A DNA stretch of 64,000 nucleotides from Kordia sp965224175 (GCF_965224175.1 NZ_OZ245041.1:3782001-3846000), one strand, 5' to 3'; positions 33,626 through 43,311 are shown, numbered from the stretch's first letter. The notes: generated from the sequence alone by a model not told the origin. Numbers and translations: made by a program.

Positions 33626-35599
33626 ATGAATACAAAAACAAAATTAGCATTATGGGGAATGTTACTACTACTTTCGTTCTCATATGCAGGAACAAAAAAA
33701 GGCGAAAATGCCAACAATTCAGAAAATCTGTATGCGGTAAAAACATTAAAAAATTATGCAGCAAGACATGAACTTTCTTCTTCTCAATACCAAGCAGAAG
33801 TAACCAAATATCACAAAGCAGGTTACAGATTGACTTATGTTGATGGATACTATGTAAATGGAAAGGTAAAATTTGCAGCTTTATGGGAAAAAGGTAAAAC
33901 TTCAGGATTCATAGCGCGTCATAATTTAACCTCGCAACAATACCAAGATGAAGTTTCAAAACATCATAAAAACGGATATCGTCTGGTACATGTTGACGGA
34001 TATTATGATGGAAAAAAAGTGCTATATGCTGCCATTTGGAACAAACAAAGCACTAGCGGATTACGTGCGCGTCACGGATTAACAGGAATACAATATGCTG
34101 CCGAATTCAAAAAGAACAAAAATGATGGCTATCGTTTGGTACATATAAGCGGTTATGGAGTAAAAGGTAAAGCATATTATGCTGCCATTTGGAAAAAAGG
34201 AAACCCTTCTGGATATGTAGCGCGTCATGGATTAACAAGTAAGCAATATCAGGAAACGGTTGTGAAATTTTGGAAACAAGGATATCGTGTTACACAAGTT
34301 GATAGTTATGATGTAAATAAGAAAACTTATTATGCAGTTATCATGGAAAAGAAATCAGGAAGATATAGTGCGCGCCATGATATGAATCCTAAAAACTATC
34401 AATTACAAGTAGACAATCATTACTATCAAGGGTATATTCCAATTTCTGTGAGTGGACACGATGCAGGAAAAAATGCAGGATATGCAGCAGCTTTCAAAAA
34501 TGTAACAAGTTGGAAAAGTAATGATATAAAACAACTAGATAGCAAAATTACCAAAGTGATGAAAGACTTCAAAGTTCCTGCGGTAACTATTGGAATCGTA
34601 AAAGATGGAAAATTGGTGTACGCTAAAGGATATGGATATGGAGACAAAGAAAACAAAATTATCGCTTCGGCAACAAGTTTAATGCGTTTGGCAAGTATTT
34701 CAAAACCAATTACAAGCGTTGCTATTATGAAACTATTAGAACAAAAGAAACTAAAATTAAATGACAAAGTACTTGGAAAAAATAGCATTTTAGGAACTAC
34801 CTATGCAAGACTTAGCTTAGGAAATCGTGAAAAAGCAATTACTGTAAAACAATTATTAGAACATACGGCAGGCGGCGATACCTGGGATAATAATTTAACT
34901 CCAGAAGGAAAAGATACCTGGGGCGATCCAATGTTTCAAAAGAAACTACTAAATAGGAAGCAACATATTAACTGGGTTTTAAGGAGACGTAATCCAACAC
35001 ACAAACCAGGAGATTATTACCAATACTCAAACTTTGGATACAATTTATTAGGAAGAATCATTGAAAAGAAAACGGGCAAAAGCTACGAAAGTTATGTGCG
35101 TAATAATATTTTAAAACAATGTGGAATTACGCAAATGTACATTGGCGCTAATGATAAAAAAGATCGTGAGTACAAAGAAGTGGTATACTATTCAGACAGA
35201 AAACCATACGATTTGCAAATGCGTAGAATGGACAGTCATGGCGGTTGGATTGCTTCTTCAGTGGACTTACTAAGGTTCATGGTTCGTGTAGATGGACAAA
35301 GTTCTAAAAAAGACATTCTAAAAAGTAGTACTATAAAGATAATGACTACAGGTTCTTCTGCAAATTCTAAATATGCAAAAGGTTGGTCTGTAAGTGGCGG
35401 AAATTGGTCACATGGTGGAAGTATGGCTGGAACAGGAACGATTTTGAAAAAAATGGATAATGGTGTGAGTTATGTAATCTTAACAAACTATTCTAAACAA
35501 TACAAAAAAGGCGATCCGACACATAGAGGTGAACTAAAAAAAGCAATGGAACAAGGAATTGGAGCCATTAAATTTTGGCCAAACTTAGACTTATTTTAA
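33626..35599 (+). CDS. Exported BTRD1-repeat / beta-lactamase-family serine hydrolase fusion
   Basis: A 657 aa exported protein: signal peptide 1-21, then five tandem ~50-residue repeats (about 40-300) of the form 'ARHGLTSKQYQ...GYRLVHVDGY...YAAIW', the bacterial tandem repeat domain 1 also found in fungal polyglycine hydrolases. The C-terminal half (about 305-650) is a class C beta-lactamase/esterase fold with S357-I-S-K360, Y467-S-N and an HGGSMAG motif, so the catalytic set is complete. The fusion suggests a peptidase or esterase held to a polymer by the repeats. A TAGGTTTG promoter box is at 33589-33596. Confidence 0.85.
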   Translation: MNTKTKLALWGMLLLLSFSYAGTKKGENANNSENLYAVKTLKNYAARHELSSSQYQAEVTKYHKAGYRLTYVDGYYVNGKVKFAALWEKGKTSGFIARHNLTSQQYQDEVSKHHKNGYRLVHVDGYYDGKKVLYAAIWNKQSTSGLRARHGLTGIQYAAEFKKNKNDGYRLVHISGYGVKGKAYYAAIWKKGNPSGYVARHGLTSKQYQETVVKFWKQGYRVTQVDSYDVNKKTYYAVIMEKKSGRYSARHDMNPKNYQLQVDNHYYQGYIPISVSGHDAGKNAGYAAAFKNVTSWKSNDIKQLDSKITKVMKDFKVPAVTIGIVKDGKLVYAKGYGYGDKENKIIASATSLMRLASISKPITSVAIMKLLEQKKLKLNDKVLGKNSILGTTYARLSLGNREKAITVKQLLEHTAGGDTWDNNLTPEGKDTWGDPMFQKKLLNRKQHINWVLRRRNPTHKPGDYYQYSNFGYNLLGRIIEKKTGKSYESYVRNNILKQCGITQMYIGANDKKDREYKEVVYYSDRKPYDLQMRRMDSHGGWIASSVDLLRFMVRVDGQSSKKDILKSSTIKIMTTGSSANSKYAKGWSVSGGNWSHGGSMAGTGTILKKMDNGVSYVILTNYSKQYKKGDPTHRGELKKAMEQGIGAIKFWPNLDLF

Positions 35600-35900
35600 T
35601 AAAACTCAGTTTTGAGAAGCTTACATGGGAGACAATTAATAGTATAAATTGAAATTACTTAGTTGAAAACAAACTTAGTAACCTTTATAGCCATAGTAGT
35701 AGCATTCTCATGCTAATTTGCCACTGTACGGAAAGTGATTTCTGTGCGGTGGTTTTTTAATATAACTCCATGAATAGCTGTTGAAAACGTTAAAAATACG
35801 ATAAATGACTTTGCGCTTGGAAGTGATTGTTTTAACTTGATAATCGAGATGTAAATGCTTCGTGAGTTTGTCTCGAAGTAGCTGACTAAATCCACAAAAA
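35600..35900. other. Intergenic stretch without a gene
   Basis: About 300 bp. Two overlapping minus-strand open frames (35708-35938) show no family features and run into the next gene's start, so I do not accept them. A weak hairpin occurs near 35700-35760 (ccactgtacggaaag ... ctgtgcggtgg). Nothing else is evident. Confidence 0.4.
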
Positions 35901-36602
35901 ATGAAATCATCAATACTAATCTTAGCAAGTCTTATCACTGTTTTAGTACACTCTCAAAATGTAAAACAGGAAAAGGTTTCAACTGAAAATGAAATCAAAG
36001 TACTTGCAGAATTAATTGTAGATGAAGGTGGAAGTAAAGTGCAAATTTCCAAATACAAAGTATTAAAAACTATCAAAGGAAAAGTGACAAATGATACTAT
36101 TCGTGTTGGATATTACTTTTATAATGAATTAAAATCGAAACCGAAAACTTCAATTCTTACATTACGAGCATATAATGGAAATTTAAAAAATGAAGATTAT
36201 TATATCTTTCCAGAATACAATCCTTCAAAAGGAATCGAAAAAGCACAAATAGCTACTGTTAGACGTGAATATTGGGAAGCTTGCGAAACAGGAAAAGAAA
36301 TATGCAAGCCATTGGAATTTTTAAGAGCATCAAAAGGCGATAAATGGTTTCTGATTTTGCCATGTGGTGGCACAGAAACAAAGGCATATTTTTCTGAGAA
36401 AAAAGATTTTTCGAAATTTTTCTCTAAAAAAGAAAAGACTTCAGAAGAGAAAATAATATTCCTAGAAACAGAAGTTTTTCATGCTCAATGTCCGCCAGTA
36501 TTTGAATTGACAAACTTAGAAGACGGAAAATACTTTGCATATATGATGTCTTGCGGGCTTGGTGGTGGCATTGAAATCAATTTGAAAACGAAAGCAAAAT
36601 AA
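35901..36602 (+). CDS. Exported hypothetical protein
   Basis: A 233 aa protein with a signal peptide (1-18, ends LVHSQ). I do not recognise a family. The N-terminal half (about 25-125) has a beta pattern around VLKTIKGKVTNDTIRVGYY that resembles TIMP/NTR-like or DUF-type periplasmic domains described by 'ILKGKVSDTIKV' strings. Five Cys occur after residue 125 (CETGKEIC, LPCGG, AQCPP, MSCGLGG), which suggests a disulphide- or metal-bearing C-terminal half. It precedes the DUF4240 gene on the same strand. Confidence 0.7.
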   Translation: MKSSILILASLITVLVHSQNVKQEKVSTENEIKVLAELIVDEGGSKVQISKYKVLKTIKGKVTNDTIRVGYYFYNELKSKPKTSILTLRAYNGNLKNEDYYIFPEYNPSKGIEKAQIATVRREYWEACETGKEICKPLEFLRASKGDKWFLILPCGGTETKAYFSEKKDFSKFFSKKEKTSEEKIIFLETEVFHAQCPPVFELTNLEDGKYFAYMMSCGLGGGIEINLKTKAK

Positions 36603-36730
36603 ATCGTTTCGTAGAAATCTATCAGAGAAAAAATCTACAGGTAGTTTTGATCTTAAAATTCATTCCTTTAATTTCAATAAATATTAAGACATACAACCAA
36701 CACAACTACATAAACTCTAATAGCAATACT

Positions 36731-37363
36731 ATGGGCATATTTGATTGGCTTTTTGGTAAAAAAGAAAGCAAACCTCAGGCAAAACCAGCGCTAGCAAAAC
36801 AAAAAGAATTACAGCTAGAAAAAACCTCAAAAGCACTCAACATAGATGTTTTTTGGGAAATCATAGAAAAGTCATTAAAAAACACCAACAATCAAGAAGC
36901 TCAAATAGCGTTTCTAAAAAAAGAACTCCAACAACTAACATTACACGAAATTATAGGTTTCCGAATTCAAACAGATGCATTATTGTTTGATACGTACAGT
37001 TCTGAAATGTGGTGCGCAGCATATATTATGAATGGCGGCTGCTCAGATGATGCCTTTGAATACTTTCGAAATTGGTTAATATCTAGAGGAAAAGAAACCT
37101 ACGAAAACGCCAAAGAAAATCCAGATTCGCTCATAAATGAAGTTCTAGAAGAAGATTACTATGGTTTTGAAGACTTTTGGTATGTGGCATTAGACGTATT
37201 TCAACAAAAAACAGGAAAAGATGCATACGATTATATAGACTATGACAACATACACAAAAACGAAGGTAAATATGTCGATTTTGAATTTACTTGGGAAGAA
37301 GACGAACCAGAAAGTATGAAAAAAATCTGTCCAAAATTATTCGAAAAATTATGGGATGAATAA
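36731..37363 (+). CDS. DUF4240 domain protein
   Basis: A 210 aa protein from ATG 36731 (MGIFDWLFGKKES); an in-frame start at 36647 adds 28 residues with no support. Residues about 35-165 match the DUF4240 pattern: DVFWEIIEKSLKN, then LLFDTYSSEMWCAAYIMNGGCSDDAFEYFRNWLISRG, here quoted in parts as WCAAYIMNGGCSDD and YFRNWLISRG. The C-terminus is acidic. The N-terminal 'GIFDWLFGKK' amphipathic start also appears on other Bacteroidota proteins of this kind. The family has no known activity; some members are linked to polymorphic toxin immunity or contact systems, but there is no toxin gene here. Confidence 0.78.
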   Translation: MGIFDWLFGKKESKPQAKPALAKQKELQLEKTSKALNIDVFWEIIEKSLKNTNNQEAQIAFLKKELQQLTLHEIIGFRIQTDALLFDTYSSEMWCAAYIMNGGCSDDAFEYFRNWLISRGKETYENAKENPDSLINEVLEEDYYGFEDFWYVALDVFQQKTGKDAYDYIDYDNIHKNEGKYVDFEFTWEEDEPESMKKICPKLFEKLWDE

Positions 37364-37515
37364 ATTGCTTCAAAAGAACATAGATCTTTAATCTCAAAAA
37401 AGTTTACGGTACAACTTTACAGTGTATGGCATGAGTTGCTTCGTGTTGGGCGAAATTTTTTGTCACACTTTTACAAAAATGATTGTTTTGACCAATAAAC
37501 TTAAAACGAATACTT

Positions 37516-38172
37516 ATGAAAACACGCATCATTTTATTACTCTGCGGCTTAGTACTACTCAACTCATGCATCTTAAAATCCATACAGCCATTTTACATTG
37601 CCAAAGCCATCAGTTACCAACAAGATTTCATAGGAAATTGGGAAGATCCTGAAAATGGAAGTTGGAATATAGCTTCTTTTAAAACTGTTTTTGAAAGTGA
37701 GAAGGAAGATCCTAAACTCACTGAAGACGATAAAATTTTGTTGGATAAATACAAAGATGCTTATGTTGTATCTTACACAAAAAAAGATAATAAAGCGACA
37801 TTCATTGTCATTCCTTTTCAAGTAAATGGTAAACTTTTTGTAGATTTTACTCCTTTCAATGATGGACTAGAAAACGTCAATCAGCTTTTAGCGCAACACC
37901 TAATTCGTACACATTCTATAGCAAAAGTAGAACGACTAAAAAACAATGGAATACGATTTAAATGGCTAGACGAATCAAAAATAGAAGCACTCCAAAAACA
38001 ACAAAAAATTCGATTAAAATCTGAAAAAATTGATCTTGAAGATGATTATATACTCACGGCTACATCTGCAGAACTCTATGCTTTCTTAGAAAAATTTGAA
38101 GCGTCAAATGGAGATGAAATTTGGGGCTCATCAGATCAAATCACATTACAAAAAGTAAATGCAAAACCTTAA
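37516..38172 (+). CDS. Hypothetical lipoprotein
   Basis: A 218 aa lipoprotein with lipobox LNSC (Cys18), followed by ILKSIQPFYIAKAISYQQDF and GNWEDPENGSW, a start seen in several flavobacterial envelope proteins of unknown role ('F.G.W.d..g..W' block). The rest is a mixed alpha/beta region. Its stop overlaps the alternative start of the LytS-type kinase gene downstream (8 bp between stop and chosen start), so it is probably in the same operon and could serve as an accessory sensor lipoprotein for that kinase; this is inference. Confidence 0.75.
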   Translation: MKTRIILLLCGLVLLNSCILKSIQPFYIAKAISYQQDFIGNWEDPENGSWNIASFKTVFESEKEDPKLTEDDKILLDKYKDAYVVSYTKKDNKATFIVIPFQVNGKLFVDFTPFNDGLENVNQLLAQHLIRTHSIAKVERLKNNGIRFKWLDESKIEALQKQQKIRLKSEKIDLEDDYILTATSAELYAFLEKFEASNGDEIWGSSDQITLQKVNAKP

Positions 38173-38179
38173 TACAAAT

Positions 38180-39229
38180 ATGGATTACATATTTCAAAAG
38201 AAACGCAATGTTGTGTTCAACATAGCATTGTGGTTTCTGTATTATATCGTGTTGCTTTTTATCTTTTCGCAAGGAAAAACGCCCATAAACATTGATTATA
38301 TCTACACGTTTGGGTTTTTAGTTTTTGCGGCGATTCCAATGCTGTTCAATATCTATTTTTTAGTACCAAGATTATTGCAAAAAGGAAAATACGTATGGTT
38401 TTCAGTTACTTTTATTGTTATTATAATCGTATTTTGGCAATGTTATACAGATCTTTTTGAAAGATTGTTGAATGCTACGTTTAAAGACTATTATTTCATT
38501 TCGTATCAAACCAATTTGCAAGCAATAACAAAATTTGTGTTACTGCTGATCGTGTCAATGTTACTCAAAATCTTTGAAAATTGGTTGTATTTCAATGCCT
38601 TGCAACAAAAACTATTACAAGCAGAAAATCAACGCATACAAATTCAATTAACACACTTGCGATCGCAGATAAATCCACATTTTCTATTCAATTCTCTTAA
38701 TGTAATTTATGCCTTAGCAATAGAAAAAAAAGAAGAAACTCCGGAAGCTATCGTGCAACTTTCAGACGTATTGCGTTACATTATTTATGATGCCGATGCT
38801 GATCGAATCAAACTGAAGGAAGAAATTGTTTTACTCAAAAATTACCTTGCCTTTCAAAAATTCAGAACACATGGTTTGGAAGATATAACTTTCGATATTA
38901 CTATTGAAGACGAAGACTTTGAAATCTACCCGATGTTGTTATTGCCTTTAGTAGAAAATGCTTTCAAACACGGAATGGAAAAAAAAGTAGCAAAACCTTT
39001 TATAAAAATATCGCTTGCGCAAGAAGGAACGCGTTGTCACTTTCAAATTGTAAATCACAACAACAATACGCAACAAAAAACAAAAGCTGTGTATTCTGGT
39101 GTTGGACTTGAAAATATTCAGCATAATTTAGAAATTGTATATCCGAAAAGGCATCAATTTCACATAAAAGAAACGGCAGAAACATTCACGGTTTCACTTC
39201 AAATACATCAAAAAGAAACAAAAAAATGA
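38180..39229 (+). CDS. LytS-type sensor histidine kinase
   Basis: A 349 aa kinase from ATG 38180 (MDYIFQKKRNVVF). Four membrane helices lie in residues 10-140; the catalytic part has LRSQINPHFLFNSLNVIYAL with the phospho-accepting His, then LLPLVENAFKHGMEK (N box) and GVGLENIQHNL (G2 box). It overlaps the response regulator gene by 4 bases (ATGA), a cognate pair. Upstream lies a lipoprotein gene 8 bp away. No sensory periplasmic domain is visible. Confidence 0.92.
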   Translation: MDYIFQKKRNVVFNIALWFLYYIVLLFIFSQGKTPINIDYIYTFGFLVFAAIPMLFNIYFLVPRLLQKGKYVWFSVTFIVIIIVFWQCYTDLFERLLNATFKDYYFISYQTNLQAITKFVLLLIVSMLLKIFENWLYFNALQQKLLQAENQRIQIQLTHLRSQINPHFLFNSLNVIYALAIEKKEETPEAIVQLSDVLRYIIYDADADRIKLKEEIVLLKNYLAFQKFRTHGLEDITFDITIEDEDFEIYPMLLLPLVENAFKHGMEKKVAKPFIKISLAQEGTRCHFQIVNHNNNTQQKTKAVYSGVGLENIQHNLEIVYPKRHQFHIKETAETFTVSLQIHQKETKK

Positions 39230-39918
39230 ATCTAAACTGTATCATCATTGACGACGAACCATCTTCGCAAAAAGTACTCAAAGTATTCATTGAAAAAATA
39301 CCGTCATTACATTTGATTTCAATTTGTAACAACGCTACAGATGCGCTGGAAACCTTACGAAATCATTCAAATATCGATTTGTTATTTTTAGATATCAATA
39401 TGCCAAATATTTCAGGATTAAGCTTCTACAAATCGTTGAAAAACCCGCCAGCGGTGATCTTTACAACCGCATATGCGGAATATGCTATTGATGGTTTTGA
39501 GGTAAACGCAGTAGATTATCTTCTAAAACCATTTTCCTTTGATCGTTTCTTAACATCTGTGAACAAAGCGTTTGATACACTAAAAACTCCTGAAAACACC
39601 ACTGAAAATGAAGTCATCTATGTAAAAGAAAACAAAACCTTGCATAAAATTGTATTGCAAGACATTCTGTACATAGAAGCTCTTGGCGATTATGTCAAAA
39701 TTCACCTAGAAAACAAGTCTGTGATAACCAATAGTACGTTTACAAACATGTTGGAACAATTGCCAGCAACTCAATTTGTTCGCACGCACAAATCTTTTGC
39801 GATTCATCTCAAAAAACTCAACAGCGTTTCAGGGAATCAAATCATCATCAACAATGCTAAAATTCCTATTGGGCAAACGTACAAAGCATCCTTTATGAAG
39901 TTGTTACTGAAGGAATAA
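39226..39918 (+). CDS. LytTR-type response regulator
   Basis: A 230 aa regulator: receiver with DDEP (about 9-12) and phospho-Asp in LLFLDINMP (about 57), LLKPFSFDRF with the conserved Lys, and a LytTR domain about 130-230 (ILYIEALGDYVKIHL, FVRTHKSFAIHLKKL). Translationally coupled to the kinase at 38180. No clear 21-bp repeat pair was found next to it, so its targets are probably elsewhere. Confidence 0.92.
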   Translation: MNLNCIIIDDEPSSQKVLKVFIEKIPSLHLISICNNATDALETLRNHSNIDLLFLDINMPNISGLSFYKSLKNPPAVIFTTAYAEYAIDGFEVNAVDYLLKPFSFDRFLTSVNKAFDTLKTPENTTENEVIYVKENKTLHKIVLQDILYIEALGDYVKIHLENKSVITNSTFTNMLEQLPATQFVRTHKSFAIHLKKLNSVSGNQIIINNAKIPIGQTYKASFMKLLLKE

Positions 39919-40357
39919 ACCTGTCACGAAAAAAGATGTGAGCGCCAAGATCACTTGAAACATCATTACGAGGAAGCATGACGAAGTAATCTTATGCTTT
40001 CTTTGAAACTAACAGATTGGCACGTAGAAACTCCTCGTAAAGACTGTATCTGACGATTCAGAAAAATTCGTGAATATATACAACTGAAGAAGCTAACAAA
40101 AAAACAATTCGTGAATTCGTGGCAAAATTCTATCCAAGAGTAAGCAGACAAAAAAATAATCAATTAAGGTTACGTATCACATTTCGACTTCGCTCAATGT
40201 TCATGTGGAATGACAAAATTTCAAACAATGCCTCAGAACAGTAAGAAAATCTAAAAGCATTTACACAGAGCGAAGTCGAAGTGAAGCGCGATCTAACAAC
40301 GAAGTGATCTAAAATCTAACAATCTAAAGCGTAAGCGTTTCTAACAAGTCTAACAAT
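39919..40357. repeat. Mosaic of short dispersed repeats, no gene
   Basis: A gene-free 440-bp stretch of strings typical of dispersed Bacteroidota intergenic repeats: cattacgaggaagcatgac (39963), gtgaattcgtggcaaaatt (40111), cacatttcgacttcgctcaa (40179), agcgaagtcgaagtgaagcg (40268), and near-tandem 'tctaacaatcta' blocks (40285-40362). The third matches the loop of the terminator at 20209-20264, and the last resembles sequence after thiL (2363-2410). Confidence 0.6.
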
Positions 40358-41323
40358 CTAAGAACCAATATGAAACAAGGCATCACCTTGATTCACCACA
40401 GCTTGGTTGTTAATACAAAACACAAAACCATCATACGGAGCTTTCACTTCCTCACAATAATTTGCAAACGTATCTGTTACAAAACCAAGAATATCACCTT
40501 TTTCAATAGAACTTCCGTTCATCACTTGCGGAACAAACATGCCAGCGGTTGGTGCGCGTAACCATTTGCGAGCAGTCAAATATTCACTAGCTTCACGTTC
40601 AATCAACATTGGATCAATCTTGTCAATCATGCCAGTATATTTCATAACATTCAAAATTCCCTGAATACCTTCTTTAATGGCATACTCATCAAAACGCATA
40701 CTTTCGCCACCTTCATAAACGACAATAGGAATCTTTCGATCATAAGCTGTTTTTCTGAATGATCTTTCAATCAAAGAAGTCGCAAAATAAAAAGGCGCGT
40801 TAAATACTTTCGCCAAAGTTTTACTCTCAGGCATATCGGCAGTATATCGTATCTGTGGATGATTATGACGTTGTGCGCCACCAGTATGTAAATCGATGCC
40901 AAAATCTACTTGTGGTAACACTTCTTTTGTGACCTGATAGGCAATTCTCGCGGCAAGTGAACCATTTTTAATCCCAGGGAAACTACGATTTACATCTTTT
41001 CCATCAGGTACTTGTCTCGAAAAATGTATAAATCCAAAAATGTTTAGCAAAGGCAATACAATCACAGCGCCGCTTTTAATCTTATAACAGCCTTCAAACA
41101 ACATTCTGCGAATAATTTCCACACCATTAATTTCATCGCCATGCAAACCACCTTGTACCAAAAGTGTCGGACCTGGTTTTTCTGCATTAAACACATATAT
41201 AGGAATATCAATCAAAGTTCCTGTAGGCAGACGATCAATAGGAATCTTAATCCATTTTACTTCGCCAGGTTTGACATTTTCTCCGTGAATTGTTATGATT
41301 TTATTTTCCGAATTTTCGAACAT
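40358..41323 (-). CDS. Succinylglutamate desuccinylase/aspartoacylase family protein
   Basis: A 321 aa zinc-dependent acyl/peptidase-like hydrolase of the AstE/AspA (M14-like) family. Zinc ligands are H61 and E64 (GGLHGDEINGVEI) and the His of DLHTGG near 147; the catalytic Glu is probably in VVYEGGES near 205. The C-terminal ~90 residues form a beta-barrel lid (MFVPQVMNGSSIEKGDILGF). It overlaps rimK by 23 bases. Because RimK adds glutamates to a protein or small-molecule end, the neighbour may trim or recycle such products; the pairing is known in marine bacteria but the substrate is not. Confidence 0.88.
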   Translation of the reverse strand: MFENSENKIITIHGENVKPGEVKWIKIPIDRLPTGTLIDIPIYVFNAEKPGPTLLVQGGLHGDEINGVEIIRRMLFEGCYKIKSGAVIVLPLLNIFGFIHFSRQVPDGKDVNRSFPGIKNGSLAARIAYQVTKEVLPQVDFGIDLHTGGAQRHNHPQIRYTADMPESKTLAKVFNAPFYFATSLIERSFRKTAYDRKIPIVVYEGGESMRFDEYAIKEGIQGILNVMKYTGMIDKIDPMLIEREASEYLTARKWLRAPTAGMFVPQVMNGSSIEKGDILGFVTDTFANYCEEVKAPYDGFVFCINNQAVVNQGDALFHIGS

Positions 41324-42194
41324 TCTTTTCTAAATATTTAATAATCTCACCTGCTACATTTACCTTTGTATGGGATTCAATACCTTCCAAACCTGCGGAA
41401 GAATTAGCTTCAATCACTAAAGGACCACGTTTTGAGCGAATAATATCCACACCGCAAACAGGCAAGCCAAGTACTTTAGACGTATGAATTGCAATTTTCT
41501 TTTCATACTCTGTTAAGGTTACCGATTCTGTCGTTCCACCACGGTGTACATTACTTCTAAAATCTTCATCTGTACTACTACGCATCATAGAAGCAACAAT
41601 TTTGTTCCCTACAATATACACACGAATATCCTGTCCGTTAGCTTCCTCAATAAACTCTTGCAGAATAATATTCACATTCATATTATAGAGTGATTCAATA
41701 ATAGATTTTGCAGACTTTTTACTTTCAGCAATCATGACACCTAAACCTTGTGTTCCTTCTTGAAGTTTAATAATAATAGGCGCTCCACCAAGCAGTTTAA
41801 TATGTTCTTTAATATTGGAAGTATCTTTAGCAAACAGAGTTTTTGGTATAGGAATGCGCTTTCGAGCTAGAATTTGCATTGTACGCAACTTGTTCCTTGA
41901 ACGAATAATTCCCAAAGATTTTGCGGTTGTAAATGCACCGTTCATCTCAAACTGTTTCACAATAGCAGCACCATGCCGCGTTACTGAAGTTCCAATACGT
42001 GGAATAATAGCATGAACTCCATCGGTAATGTTTTCGGGACCTAAATAAATTTGTGGTCTTGTTTCTTCACCGAGAACGACAGCACATCGTGTATGATCTA
42101 CAACACGAACGTTATGCCCTTTTTTAACGGCTTCATGATACAATCTATTCGTAGAATAAATTCGGGAGTTGATGGAAAGAATATAAATATTCAT
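41301..42194 (-). CDS. rimK: RimK-type ATP-grasp glutamate ligase
   Basis: A 297 aa ATP-grasp ligase. The family adds glutamate to the C-terminus of ribosomal protein S6 in E. coli; other members make glutamate-containing cofactors. Visible motifs: ATP-grasp central part IIIKLQEGTQGLGVMIAES, IILQEFIEEANGQDIRVYIVG, and the metal-binding end GPLVIEANSSAGLEGIE. The N-terminal preATP-grasp (MNIYILSINSRIYSTNRL) is of RimK type. It overlaps the AstE-like gene, so they act together. An S6-modifying role is likely but not proved. Confidence 0.9.
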   Translation of the reverse strand: MNIYILSINSRIYSTNRLYHEAVKKGHNVRVVDHTRCAVVLGEETRPQIYLGPENITDGVHAIIPRIGTSVTRHGAAIVKQFEMNGAFTTAKSLGIIRSRNKLRTMQILARKRIPIPKTLFAKDTSNIKEHIKLLGGAPIIIKLQEGTQGLGVMIAESKKSAKSIIESLYNMNVNIILQEFIEEANGQDIRVYIVGNKIVASMMRSSTDEDFRSNVHRGGTTESVTLTEYEKKIAIHTSKVLGLPVCGVDIIRSKRGPLVIEANSSAGLEGIESHTKVNVAGEIIKYLEKNVRKFGK

Positions 42195-42389
42195 TATAGG
42201 TGGAATCGAGTAAGATTTCTTAAAAATAAGTAAACTTTCTTACTTTAAAAATCCAGAATGCTTAAAAAATAACAAATCATTGATTTAGAACCTATTTTAC
42301 GGATAAAACGATGGTAGAAATCCGCAATCTTATTAAATTGCATACGAATTGATATTATTCAGTCGTTTCAACACTGTAAAATTTTTCTA

Positions 42390-43271
42390 ATGAAAATAAT
42401 TAAAAAAAGTATTTGGTGTCTAGCCATTTTAGCAATAGTACTTTCATCCTGTAATTCTGAAGAAAAAGACTGTTGTGCTAATCTTGAAGGTCCAAAATTA
42501 GTGATCAAGTTTAAATTTGATCCGACACAAGAACGATTAAATAATTTGGGACAACCTACAACAATTCCTTCAGGAAATGCGGCGCAATCTCCAAACTTTG
42601 CTCGAATGAGTGCGAATTATATAGAATTTGCGTCAAGCGCGAACACACTCTTAGGAACTGGCGAAATCATTTATAATGGTCCAGAAACGACGGAAGGAGG
42701 CGCATTGGCAATCGATTTTCAAAATGCACAATTTGCAGGAAGTGATGAAATTTTTATTGCCATTCCATTAGAACAAATAGCGCAAGGAAACTACAATTGG
42801 GTACGTGTTTCATTAGCATATCAAGAAGGAAGTATCAACTTTTTACAGAATGGGAATGACATCACAGGAACATTAGCAAGCTTTGTAGGATACAATAGTT
42901 ACATCACCAATTTTGATGTTAATGGAAGTATGTTCAATATCAATGAAAACAAACTACAAGGATTTTGGGCATTTGAAGCCTTAGGGTTTTCCACACAAGG
43001 ACAAGCGCCAGCAGGAGCAACTACGGTTCCAAATCCCTTATTTGATTCATCACCTGTACCACAAGGTTCATGTGTAGTTACTGGACAATTTGCAAATGCA
43101 TTTACAATCACAGGAAACGAAACTGAAGATGTAGAAGTAACACTTTCATTCTCTGTAAACAATAGTTTTGAGTGGACAGAAATCAACGTTGATGGAAAAT
43201 ACGAACCTTCAATTGGCGAGCAACCTGTTGATATGGGATTAAGAGGGTTAATTCCTTCTGTATCTAATTAA
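42390..43271 (+). CDS. Hypothetical lipoprotein
   Basis: A 293 aa lipoprotein with lipobox LSSC (Cys21), then SEEKDCCANLEGPKLVIKFK. It resembles a group of flavobacterial surface lipoproteins of unknown role in which a KFKFDPTQ-type beta strand leads into 'QERLNNLGQPTTIPSGNAAQ' (quoted in part). The remainder is beta-rich with FEWTEINVDGKYEPSIGE near the C-terminus. It may be a lipid-anchored structural or binding protein. It has no close operon partner; the unknown protein at 43312 follows 40 bp later. Confidence 0.72.
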   Translation: MKIIKKSIWCLAILAIVLSSCNSEEKDCCANLEGPKLVIKFKFDPTQERLNNLGQPTTIPSGNAAQSPNFARMSANYIEFASSANTLLGTGEIIYNGPETTEGGALAIDFQNAQFAGSDEIFIAIPLEQIAQGNYNWVRVSLAYQEGSINFLQNGNDITGTLASFVGYNSYITNFDVNGSMFNINENKLQGFWAFEALGFSTQGQAPAGATTVPNPLFDSSPVPQGSCVVTGQFANAFTITGNETEDVEVTLSFSVNNSFEWTEINVDGKYEPSIGEQPVDMGLRGLIPSVSN

Positions 43272-43311
43272 TCTTGAAAAAAAGAGATCTTTAATTATAT
43301 TAAAAACATTC

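Noticed and set aside
35708..35938. Two overlapping minus-strand open frames (76 and 71 aa)
   Set aside because: They overlap the start of the gene at 35901, show no family features, and are likely chance frames in AT-rich DNA.
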